A DNA stretch of 8,808 nt, from contig DDKG01000353.1 in NCBI GenBank assembly GCA_002339265.1, forward strand, positions 3,988 through 12,795, in the 5' to 3' direction. Position 1 is the first letter of the stretch. Each line of letters opens with the position of its first letter. Shown here in pieces: positions 1 to 5,988 of the stretch. The translations under genes were made by a program, and so were the position numbers. Below the pieces are notes generated by a model. The model did no database searches and was not told the DNA's origin. It worked only from the letters and a program-made list of their open reading frames with translations. Origin of the DNA: Massilia sp. UBA2604 (lineage in GTDB: Bacteria > Pseudomonadota > Gammaproteobacteria > Burkholderiales > Burkholderiaceae_D).

Positions 1-708
1 GCGCTGCAAGAGACCGACGCCGAGATCGGCCTGGCCTTCGACGGCGACGGCGACCGCCTGGGCCTGGTCACCAAGGATGGCCAGATCATCTTCCCGGACC
101 GCCAGATGATGCTGTTCGCGGCCGACGTCCTGTCGCGTAATCCGGGCGCCGAGATCCTGTATGACGTCAAGTGCACCCGTCACCTGGCGCCGTACATCGA
201 GAAGAACGGCGGCCGGCCGCTGATGTGGAAGACCGGCCACTCGCTGGTCAAGGCCAAGCTGAAGGAAACCGGCGCTCCGCTGGGCGGCGAGATGAGCGGC
301 CATATCTTCTTCAAGGACCGCTGGTACGGCTTCGACGACGGCCTGTACGCCGGCGCGCGCATGCTGGAGATCCTGACGAAGGGCTCGAACCCGTCGGCGC
401 TGCTCAATGGCCTGCCGATCGCCAGCAGCACCCCGGAACTGCACCTGCACCTGCAGGAAGGCGAGAACTTCGCGCTGATCGACCAGCTGCGCCGTGACGC
501 GAAATTCCCGACCTCGGAAAAGATCAACGACATCGACGGCCTGCGCGTCGAGTACGCGGACGGCTTCGGCCTGGCGCGCTCGTCGAACACGACCCCGGTC
601 GTGGTGCTGCGCTTCGAGGGCGAGAATCCGGAAGCGCTGGCGCGCATCCAGGCTGAGTTCAAGAGCGTGATCCTGGCCGCCAAGCCGGACGCCGAATTGC
701 CTTTCTGA
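1..708 (+). CDS. Phosphomannomutase/phosphoglucomutase, C-terminal part (5' end outside window)
   Basis: This is an alpha-D-phosphohexomutase of the AlgC/ManB type. It interconverts mannose or glucose 6-phosphate and 1-phosphate in the cytoplasm, supplying nucleotide-sugar synthesis for LPS and exopolysaccharide. The frame is open from base 1, so only the last 235 residues are present. Visible motifs are the metal-binding loop DGDGDR at window residues 14-19, the sugar-recognition loop GEMSGH around residues 96-101, and the C-terminal phosphate-binding stretch RSSNTTP followed by LRFEG. The N-terminal domain with the phosphoserine loop lies upstream of the window. About 460 residues is usual for the family, so roughly half is missing. 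The gene ends at TGA 706-708, only 10 bp before waaC, which suggests co-transcription. Substrate preference (mannose or glucose) cannot be read from the sequence, so no symbol is given. Confidence 0.95.
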   Translation, partial: ALQETDAEIGLAFDGDGDRLGLVTKDGQIIFPDRQMMLFAADVLSRNPGAEILYDVKCTRHLAPYIEKNGGRPLMWKTGHSLVKAKLKETGAPLGGEMSGHIFFKDRWYGFDDGLYAGARMLEILTKGSNPSALLNGLPIASSTPELHLHLQEGENFALIDQLRRDAKFPTSEKINDIDGLRVEYADGFGLARSSNTTPVVVLRFEGENPEALARIQAEFKSVILAAKPDAELPF

Positions 709-713
709 GGAAG
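707..713 (+). promoter_or_regulatory. Ribosome binding site supporting the TTG start of waaC
   Basis: The sequence GAGGAAG overlaps the stop codon of the upstream mutase and sits 5 nt before TTG at 719. It fixes the waaC start at a non-ATG codon. The placement suggests that ribosomes finishing the mutase re-initiate on waaC. Confidence 0.7.
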
Positions 714-718
714 TTCGC

Positions 719-1699
719 TTGAAGATCCTGCTGGTGCGGGTGTCGTCCCTCGGCGACGTCCTGCACAACCTGCCGATGGTGGCCGACCTGCTGCGCCGCC
801 ATCCGGGCGCCACGGTCGACTGGGTGGTCGAGGAGGGCTATGTCAGCCTGGTGCGCCTGAATCCGCACGTGCGCAAGGTGATTCCCTGGGCCCTGCGGCG
901 CTGGCGCAAGAGCCTGGGCAAGAAGGAGACGCGCGCCGAAATCCGCGGTTTCTTCCGCACCCTGCGCGAAGAAGAATACGACTATGTGTTCGACACCCAG
1001 GGCCTGCTCAAGACCGGCATCATCATGGGCGCGGCGCGCGTGCGCACGGGCGGCAAGAAGGTTGGCCTGGCCAACGGCAGCGAAGGCTCAGGCTATGAAG
1101 GCATCTCGCGCATCTTCCATACCGACAGCATTCCGCTGAGTCCGCGCACCCACGCGGTGGCGCGCGGACGGCTGGTCGCCGGCGCGGCGCTCGACTATCC
1201 GGTCGACATGCCGCCCGACTTCGGCCTGCCGGCGCCGGATGCGTCGACGCGTCCTGCCTTCCTGCCGCAGGAAGACTACGCGGTGTTCTTCCACGGCACG
1301 GCGCGCGCCGCCAAGAAGTGGGCGGACGCCAACTGGATCGCGCTCGGCAAGGCGCTGGCGCCGATGCCGGTGCTGCTGCCCTGGGGCTCCGAAGCCGAAC
1401 GCCGCGACGCCGAGGTGCTGGCCGCCGGCATCCCGAACGCGCGCGTGCTGCCGAAGTTGTCGATGATGGACGCCGTGACCCTGGCCCAGCATGCGCGGCT
1501 CGCGGTCGGCGTCGACACCGGCCTGACCCACATCGCCGCCGCTTTTGTCAGGCCGACGATCGAGATCTATTGCGATTCGCCGAAGTGGAAGACCGAGGGC
1601 AACTGGTCCGAGCGCATCGTCAACCTGGGTGACCTGGGCACGCCGCCGTCCGTCGATGAGGTGGTGACGGCCGCGCGGCGCCTGCTGGAAAGCCCATGA
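719..1699 (+). CDS. waaC: Lipopolysaccharide heptosyltransferase I
   Basis: WaaC (GT9 family) transfers L-glycero-D-manno-heptose from its ADP donor to the first Kdo of Kdo2-lipid A, at the cytoplasmic face of the inner membrane. The 326-residue length is normal. The N-terminus MKILLVRVSSLGDVLHNLP is the family hallmark; D13 matches the conserved catalytic aspartate. The acceptor-side stretch DTQGLLKTG lies at residues 92-100. The C-terminal donor domain shows HGTARAAKKW at 192-201 and GVDTGLTHIAAA at 264-275. The start is TTG at 719, chosen because the family motif begins there and a GAGGAAG site lies 5 nt upstream. The stop overlaps the waaA start as ATGA (1696-1699), a sign of translational coupling. 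The sequence fits heptosyltransferase I better than the related WaaF (heptosyltransferase II). Confidence 0.96.
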   Translation: MKILLVRVSSLGDVLHNLPMVADLLRRHPGATVDWVVEEGYVSLVRLNPHVRKVIPWALRRWRKSLGKKETRAEIRGFFRTLREEEYDYVFDTQGLLKTGIIMGAARVRTGGKKVGLANGSEGSGYEGISRIFHTDSIPLSPRTHAVARGRLVAGAALDYPVDMPPDFGLPAPDASTRPAFLPQEDYAVFFHGTARAAKKWADANWIALGKALAPMPVLLPWGSEAERRDAEVLAAGIPNARVLPKLSMMDAVTLAQHARLAVGVDTGLTHIAAAFVRPTIEIYCDSPKWKTEGNWSERIVNLGDLGTPPSVDEVVTAARRLLESP

Positions 1700-2982
1700 A
1701 CCGTACGCTGTATTCAGGCCTGTGGTGGCTGGCCCTGCCGGCCGTGCTGGGCCGCCTGTGGTGGCGCGGCCGCAAGGAGCCGGGCTACCGCGAACACTGG
1801 GGCGAGCGTCTGGCCCTGGACGGCCCGGCGCCGAGCGACCGGCCGACGATCATGGTGCACGCCGTCTCGGTTGGCGAGACGCGCGCCGCCGAACCGGTGG
1901 TCGATGCGCTGCTGGCGGCCTATCCCGACTGCCGCATCCTGCTGACCCATATGACGCCGACCGGGCGCGCCACCGGCAAATCCCTGTTCGCTCACCATGG
2001 CGAGCGCGTGGTGCAGGCTTACCTGCCGTACGACACGGGGTTGATGACGCGGCGCTTCCTGCGCCGCCACCGCCCGCGCGCCTGCATCCTGATGGAGACC
2101 GAGGTCTGGCCCAACCTGATCCACGCCTGCGCGCGGCTGGACGTTCCAGTGGTGCTGGCCAATGCCCGCCTGTCCGAGAAATCCCTGAAACGCGGCCGCA
2201 AGGCGGGCGCCGTGATGCTGGAAGCGGCGCGCGGTTTCACCCTGGTCGCAGCCCAGACCGAGCTCGATGCCGAGCGTATCCGCTCGCTCGGCGCGCCCAA
2301 CGTGGTCGTTACCGGCAGCGTCAAGTTCGACGTGACGCCGCCGGCGGCGGCGCTGGAAAAGGGCGACTGGCTGCGCAGCCGGATCCGCTCCGGCGGGCCC
2401 GAACGGCCGGTGTTCCTGTGCGCCAGCACGCGCGAGGGCGAGGAGGCGCTGATCCTCGACGCCTGGCAGCGGGCGACCGACAAGCCGCCTGGTGCGCTGT
2501 TGATGATCGTGCCGCGCCATCCGCAGCGTTTCGACGAGGTGGCTTCCTTGGTAGCGGCGCGCGGCTTCACGCTGGCGCGGCGCTCGCAGCTCGACCTCGA
2601 CCATGGGGTGGACGGCGCCGACGTGCTGCTGGGCGATTCGATGGGCGAGATGTTCGCCTATTACGCGGCCTGCGATTGCGCCTATATCGGCGGCAGCCTG
2701 CTGCCGCTGGGCGGCCAGAACCTGATCGAAGCCTGCGCGCTGGGCAAACCGGTGCTGGTGGGCGAGCATACCTTCAACTTCCTCGACGCCACGATCGAGG
2801 CGGTGGGCGACGGCGCCGCGCTGCGCGTGCCGGACGCCGACGCCCTGGTGGCGGCCGCCGCGCGCCTGTTGCGCGACGGCGCGGCGCGGGTGGGGATGGG
2901 GGAAAAGGCGCTGGCGTTCGCGCGCCGCCACCGTGGCGCGACCCTGCGCACTGTTGAACTCGTGCAACGGCATATCCGGTAG
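1696..2982 (+). CDS. waaA: 3-deoxy-D-manno-octulosonic acid (Kdo) transferase
   Basis: WaaA (KdtA, GT30 family) transfers Kdo from CMP-Kdo to the tetraacyl lipid A precursor, making the acceptor for WaaC. The protein has 428 residues, the usual size. Residues 1-25 are rich in Trp and Leu and form the expected N-terminal membrane anchor. HAVSVGE at 55-61 carries the conserved glutamate (E61) proposed as catalytic base. METEVWPN at 133-140 is the second signature. The donor domain shows TGSVKFD at 206-212, STREGEE at 244-250, PRHPQRF at 273-279, and GGSLLPLGGQNLIE at 332-345 for the CMP-Kdo site. The ATG at 1696 overlaps the waaC stop by 4 bp. Whether the enzyme adds one or two Kdo residues cannot be told from sequence alone; adding two is common in this phylum. 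Confidence 0.96.
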   Translation: MNRTLYSGLWWLALPAVLGRLWWRGRKEPGYREHWGERLALDGPAPSDRPTIMVHAVSVGETRAAEPVVDALLAAYPDCRILLTHMTPTGRATGKSLFAHHGERVVQAYLPYDTGLMTRRFLRRHRPRACILMETEVWPNLIHACARLDVPVVLANARLSEKSLKRGRKAGAVMLEAARGFTLVAAQTELDAERIRSLGAPNVVVTGSVKFDVTPPAAALEKGDWLRSRIRSGGPERPVFLCASTREGEEALILDAWQRATDKPPGALLMIVPRHPQRFDEVASLVAARGFTLARRSQLDLDHGVDGADVLLGDSMGEMFAYYAACDCAYIGGSLLPLGGQNLIEACALGKPVLVGEHTFNFLDATIEAVGDGAALRVPDADALVAAAARLLRDGAARVGMGEKALAFARRHRGATLRTVELVQRHIR

Positions 2983-3017
2983 GTTTTGTTACCATTCCAA
3001 ACTGCACGGAACAAAAC
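2983..3017. repeat. 8-bp perfect inverted repeat between waaA and the YcxB-like gene
   Basis: GTTTTGTT at 2983-2990 is exactly complementary in reverse to AACAAAAC at 3010-3017, with a 19-nt spacer. It begins at the base after the waaA stop codon and ends just before the ribosome binding site of the next gene. The arms are A/T-rich, no U-tract follows a GC stem, and the loop is long, so it does not look like an intrinsic terminator. It could be an operator half-site pair or chance. TTGTTA at 2986-2991 resembles a -35 box, but I see no good -10 box at the right distance. Confidence 0.35.
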
Positions 3018-3018
3018 A

Positions 3019-3026
3019 AAAGGGGA
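3019..3026 (+). promoter_or_regulatory. Ribosome binding site of the YcxB-like gene
   Basis: AAAGGGGA lies 6 nt before the ATG at 3033 and decides the start. The ATG inside the site (3026) is in another reading frame and is not used for this protein. Confidence 0.6.
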
Positions 3027-3032
3027 TGCGCC

Positions 3033-3587
3033 ATGTTGTCGTTCAATCACCCGCGGCCGGTCGGTAACGGAAAGCCCGTGGCTGTCCTGGTCCAGGAACA
3101 GGCGGCAGAGGCGCTGGAGGCGATCACGACCGCAGCACCGACCGACCACGTCTCGGCGCCGCCACGCGCCGGCGGCGCGCTTCCGCTGGAAGCGCTGCAC
3201 TTCTTCGTGCGCTATACGCTGCGCGAGTACACCAGTTTCATGTGGCAGCATGGCGGCTTCCTGATCCGCCGCCGGCGCGTGCGCTGGCCGGCCAGCCTGT
3301 TCCTGCGCCTGAAAAGCACTTTCAGTGCGGCCCTGAACTTCGTCCTGCTCGGACGCGGGCGGCGCACCTATGAATTCACCATCGACGAACACGGCATCGT
3401 GCGCACCAGCGGCGGCGTGACCCTGATCGGCTGGGAAGACGTGGCCGCCGTGCGCACCTACTCGCGTGGCTTCATGATGGTGCTCAAGCGCGGCACCTTG
3501 CCGATTCCGTTCCGTTGCCTGTCCGACGGGCAGGTGGCGACCATGCGCGAGCTGGCGGCGGCGCGGCATGAGTTGGCGTTGCGCTGA
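3033..3587 (+). CDS. YcxB-like protein of unknown function
   Basis: This encodes a 184-residue protein that I place in the YcxB-like family by pattern. The stretch from about 112 to 165 has the typical order: a Y-E-F-T-I-D strand, then D/E-H-G-I-V-R, then a conserved W-E-D-V, then a strand ending in P-I-P-F-R-C. Many YcxB-like proteins carry two membrane helices before this domain. Here residues 84-106 are only moderately hydrophobic and interrupted by Arg and Lys, so membrane insertion is uncertain. Residues 1-50 are low in complexity (Ala/Pro-rich) and probably disordered. No catalytic residues are evident, and the molecular role of the family is not established to my knowledge. The gene follows waaA by 50 bp on the same strand and may be read through from the LPS genes or start from its own promoter. 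The start is the ATG at 3033 with AAAGGGGA upstream. Confidence 0.75.
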   Translation: MLSFNHPRPVGNGKPVAVLVQEQAAEALEAITTAAPTDHVSAPPRAGGALPLEALHFFVRYTLREYTSFMWQHGGFLIRRRRVRWPASLFLRLKSTFSAALNFVLLGRGRRTYEFTIDEHGIVRTSGGVTLIGWEDVAAVRTYSRGFMMVLKRGTLPIPFRCLSDGQVATMRELAAARHELALR

Positions 3588-3637
3588 TTCGTGATGTGCG
3601 GGAACCCAAGTCAGCAGCATTTCAGCGACACCACCTT

Positions 3638-4540
3638 TCACTCCTCGAACAACACCGGCATCTCATGCGAGCGCTTGCGCAGCGCCAGCCTCGCCCCGTC
3701 GTAATCCGGATACACCTCGCCCACCGTGGCCCAGAATGCCGGGCTGTGGTTCATCTCGCGCAGGTGGGCCAGCTCGTGCGCCACGACGTAGTCGATCAGC
3801 GCCGGCGGGTAGTGGATCAGGCGCCAGTTCAGGCGGATGCTGCCGCCTACCGTGCACGAACCCCAGCGCGAGCCGGCCGACGACAGGGTGAAGCTGCTGT
3901 AGCTCACGCCCAGCTGCGGCGCATAATGATCGAGCCGTTCGCGAAACAGCCGCTTGGCCTCGGCCTGGAACCAGGTTTTTACCCGCTCCTTGAGCTGCCA
4001 TTCGGACAGCCCCGGCACCACGCCGATCCACAATGCATTGTTGGCGGCGTCGAACTGGCAGTGGCTGCGCTCCGCTTCCTCGAGGCGCAGCACGATCTCG
4101 CCTCCGAGATAGGGCAGGCGCGCGCCGTCCTTCCATTCGATCGGCGCGCGCAGCTGGCGCTGGTCGCGCCGTTCTCCCCGTTCGAGCAGCTTGGTGACGA
4201 TCCAGCGCTGCTTGGCGCGCAGCGCGTTGTCGATTTCTTCCAGCGTCACGCGGCGCGGCGCCGTCACGCGCAGGCCGTCGTCGTCGATCGTGAAGCCGAT
4301 CGAGCGGCGCGTCGATCGGCGCAGGGCGTATTCGATGGTGTGGTGGCCGAGATTGATGCGTTTCAGGGGAGGGTCTTGCGGGCCGACGGGCGGCGAGGGA
4401 AGCTTGATGCGGGGCGGCGCCGGCGGCGCCTTGAACAGCGGCTGGGCGGGCGGCGCCGGCCTGTCGGAAGGCTTCAGCGCCGCGAAGAATTCTTGCGCGA
4501 ACAACTCCAGCTGGTGCCCATCGACCTTGGCCGAGGCCAT
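3638..4540 (-). CDS. YgjP-like (DUF45/M48-type) metallopeptidase-domain protein
   Basis: This is a 300-residue protein with a C-terminal zincin fold of the YgjP/DUF45 group. The zinc motif HELAH is at residues 255-259, followed by NHSPAFW at 264-270, which is typical of the family and supplies a third histidine (H265). SRWGSC at 224-229 is the other family signature. Residues 28-58 are proline-rich and probably unstructured, an extension compared with the shorter E. coli YgjP. The true biological activity of the family is poorly known; a cytoplasmic location is inferred from the absence of a signal peptide. I chose the ATG at 4540, with GAGG 9 nt upstream. An in-frame TTG at 4585 overlaps the plsC stop and would give 315 residues, but its AAAGGTGG site abuts the codon. 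The frame stays open further upstream into plsC as a coding shadow. It is the last gene of the minus-strand cluster, 41 bp after plsC. Confidence 0.88.
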   Translation of the reverse strand: MASAKVDGHQLELFAQEFFAALKPSDRPAPPAQPLFKAPPAPPRIKLPSPPVGPQDPPLKRINLGHHTIEYALRRSTRRSIGFTIDDDGLRVTAPRRVTLEEIDNALRAKQRWIVTKLLERGERRDQRQLRAPIEWKDGARLPYLGGEIVLRLEEAERSHCQFDAANNALWIGVVPGLSEWQLKERVKTWFQAEAKRLFRERLDHYAPQLGVSYSSFTLSSAGSRWGSCTVGGSIRLNWRLIHYPPALIDYVVAHELAHLREMNHSPAFWATVGEVYPDYDGARLALRKRSHEMPVLFEE

Positions 4541-4581
4541 GGTCTGGGGCCTCGACTCACGAATCTGGGCGCTGACGTCGC

Positions 4582-5322
4582 TCAACCACCTTTGTAGGCG
4601 TGGGGCGAAATGACGCGCATTTCGGATTCTATCCAATTTTCTACCTCTTGCATCAGGCTGTCGGGGGTATGGCCGTTGGGCGCGATCGGCTTGCCGATCG
4701 AGACCGTGATCAATCCGGGCCGTTTGATGAATGAATTCTTGGGCCAGCACTCGCCCGAATTATGCGCGATCGGCACCACGACCGCTTGGGTTTCCACAGC
4801 CAGGCGCGTGCCGCCGCTCTTGTACTTGCCCTTCTGGCCGACCGGGATGCGGGTGCCTTCGGGGAACATGATGATCCACTGGCCGTCGGCCAGGCGCTGG
4901 CGCCCGCGCCGCACCACCTGGGCGAAGGCATTCTTGCCCTGCGCGCGGTCGATCGGGATCATGCGCAGCAAGCCCATGGCCCAGCCGAAGAAGGGGATAT
5001 ACAGGATTTCCTTCTTGAAGACGAATACCAGCGGGCGCGTGAGATTGGGCAGCAGGAAGATCGTCTCCCATGCCGACTGGTGCTTCGAGAGCACGATGGC
5101 CGGCGCGTCGGGCAGGTTCTCGTAGCCCTTGAATTCGTAGCGGATGCCGCAGATGACGCGCGCGCACCAGATGATGAAGACGTTCCAGCGCGAGGTGAAC
5201 CAGAAGCGCTTGTTGTAGGAAAACGGCGCCGCCAGGAAGCAGAGACAGGCCCAGATGACGGTGGCGACGACCATGACGATCGTAAACAGCAGGGAACGCA
5301 GGAACAAACTGAAGTTACGCAA
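4582..5322 (-). CDS. plsC: 1-acyl-sn-glycerol-3-phosphate acyltransferase
   Basis: PlsC acylates lysophosphatidic acid to phosphatidic acid at the inner membrane, the second acylation in phospholipid synthesis. From the TTG at 5322 the protein has 246 residues, normal for the family. Residues 6-33 form a hydrophobic membrane segment. The acyltransferase blocks appear in order: HQSAWE at 81-86 (H-X4-E rather than the textbook H-X4-D), KKEILYIPFFGW at 103-114, FPEGTR at 153-158 and VVPIAHNSG at 182-190. There is no ATG near the N-terminus; the first in-frame ATG falls inside the membrane segment. TTG at 5322 is preceded by GGAG at 5 nt, and TTG at 5337 (251 residues) is the alternative. The frame remains open into gmhB, but that upstream part is a shadow. 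The gene lies between gmhB and the metallopeptidase gene in an apparent operon. LPS-specific acyltransferases such as LpxL have different motifs. Confidence 0.9.
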   Translation of the reverse strand: MRNFSLFLRSLLFTIVMVVATVIWACLCFLAAPFSYNKRFWFTSRWNVFIIWCARVICGIRYEFKGYENLPDAPAIVLSKHQSAWETIFLLPNLTRPLVFVFKKEILYIPFFGWAMGLLRMIPIDRAQGKNAFAQVVRRGRQRLADGQWIIMFPEGTRIPVGQKGKYKSGGTRLAVETQAVVVPIAHNSGECWPKNSFIKRPGLITVSIGKPIAPNGHTPDSLMQEVENWIESEMRVISPHAYKGG

Positions 5323-5378
5323 AGGGGCTCCGGACAAATCGATCTGATTCTGGATAGTGCTAATTGTTTTTATATTGA
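5323..5378 (-). other. A/T-rich gap between gmhB and plsC; possible internal promoter
   Basis: These 56 bp are strikingly A/T-rich next to the surrounding G/C-rich genes: 30 of the 41 bases from 5341 to 5381 are A or T. On the minus strand there are -10-like words TATAAA (5374-5369) and CATAAT (5383-5378, overlapping the gmhB stop). At 17 bp upstream I find only poor -35 matches such as TGGCGC. A separate weak promoter for plsC is possible but not shown. I see no hairpin terminator here. Confidence 0.3.
5328..5331 (-). promoter_or_regulatory. Ribosome binding site supporting the TTG start of plsC
   Basis: GGAG on the minus strand (within CCGGAG) is 5 nt before TTG at 5322. It is the best Shine-Dalgarno-like element near the family-expected N-terminus, and it decides in favour of 5322 over TTG 5337. 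Confidence 0.5.
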
Positions 5379-5954
5379 TTATGCAGGCTGCGCGCCAGTT
5401 GCACCAGAGGCCAGGCTCGAAGGTTTCAGGAAGGCGTTCACCATCGCCGCCAGGTCCGGAAACACCTGGGTGCCGGGGGGCAGGCCGCCGGTGGCTTGCG
5501 TCTTCTCGCCTTTCCCGGTCAGCACCAGGTAGGGCGTGCAGCCGCGATTGAAACCGGCCTGCAGGTCGCGCAGCGAGTCGCCCACGGTGGGCACGCCCTT
5601 GAGATTGAGCTTGAAGCGCTTGCCGATCTCTTCGAACATGCCCGATTTGGGCTTGCGGCAATCGCAGCCGTCGATCGCCGCGTGGGGGCAGAAGAAGATG
5701 GCGTCGATGTCGGCGCCCACCAGCTGGGCCGCCGCATGCAGCTTGGCGTGGATCGCGTTCAGGGTGGTGATGTCGAACAGGCCGCGCGCGATGCCCGACT
5801 GGTTGGTCGCGATCACGACGCGGTAGCCCGCCTGGTTCAGGCGGGCGATCGCCTCGAGCGAGCCGGGGATCGGGATCCATTCCGCCGGCGACTTGATGAA
5901 GTCCGGCGAATCGTGGTTGATCACGCCATCGCGGTCGAGGATGATGAGCTTCAT
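5379..5954 (-). CDS. gmhB: D-glycero-D-manno-heptose 1,7-bisphosphate 7-phosphatase
   Basis: GmhB removes the 7-phosphate from heptose 1,7-bisphosphate in the cytoplasm, a step toward ADP-heptose, the donor used by WaaC encoded in this window. The protein is a 191-residue HAD phosphatase. LDRDGVIN at 6-13 carries the nucleophile D7 and acid/base D9. ATNQSG at 49-54 is motif II, and GDSLRD at 125-130 is the acidic motif. The structural zinc site is C89-P-H91 and C97-D-C99 with a short loop between them, followed by RKPKSGM. The start is ATG 5954, with AAGGAAG 8 nt upstream. An ATG at 5987 would add 11 residues (total 202), but those precede the family N-terminus and it has no room for a ribosome site except inside glyS. 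It lies 34 bp after glyS. The short C-terminal tail (Ala/Ser/Gly-rich) looks disordered. The related HisB N-domain is unlikely given the context. Confidence 0.93.
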   Translation of the reverse strand: MKLIILDRDGVINHDSPDFIKSPAEWIPIPGSLEAIARLNQAGYRVVIATNQSGIARGLFDITTLNAIHAKLHAAAQLVGADIDAIFFCPHAAIDGCDCRKPKSGMFEEIGKRFKLNLKGVPTVGDSLRDLQAGFNRGCTPYLVLTGKGEKTQATGGLPPGTQVFPDLAAMVNAFLKPSSLASGATGAQPA

Positions 5955-5988
5955 CCCCCGTTCTTCCTTGGCTCGCTCGTGACCCATC

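Noticed and set aside
1714..2973. Long open frame of 419 codons on the minus strand opposite waaA
   Set aside because: It mirrors waaA and has the His/Arg/Gln/Ala-rich composition typical of antisense shadows in G/C-rich DNA. waaA has full family motifs, so the antisense frame is an artefact.
3588..3637. Possible terminator between the convergent genes
   Set aside because: Only a tiny GGGAACCC palindrome (3600-3607) is present, with no stem long enough and no T-run, so I do not call a terminator.
2682..3641. 319-codon minus-strand open frame spanning the waaA end and the YcxB-like gene
   Set aside because: It has shadow composition, no domain, and runs opposite a well-motivated gene with a good ribosome site.
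3596..4597. 333-codon open frame on the plus strand opposite the metallopeptidase gene
   Set aside because: No recognisable domain and a shadow-like composition. The minus strand carries HELAH and other family motifs.
4541..4750. Longer metallopeptidase reading frame starting inside plsC at 4750
   Set aside because: The extra residues are plsC read in another frame and are Arg-rich. ATG 4540 has a proper ribosome site just after the plsC stop.
5323..5880. Upstream extension of the plsC frame that could suggest a 432-residue fusion protein
   Set aside because: The added N-terminal part is gmhB read out of frame and is Arg/Pro/Gly-rich without motifs. The PlsC family N-terminus begins near 5322 and gmhB is intact in its own frame.
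5955..5987. Alternative gmhB start at ATG 5987
   Set aside because: The 11 extra residues are charged and precede the conserved MKLIILDRDG start, and the downstream ATG has a much better ribosome site.
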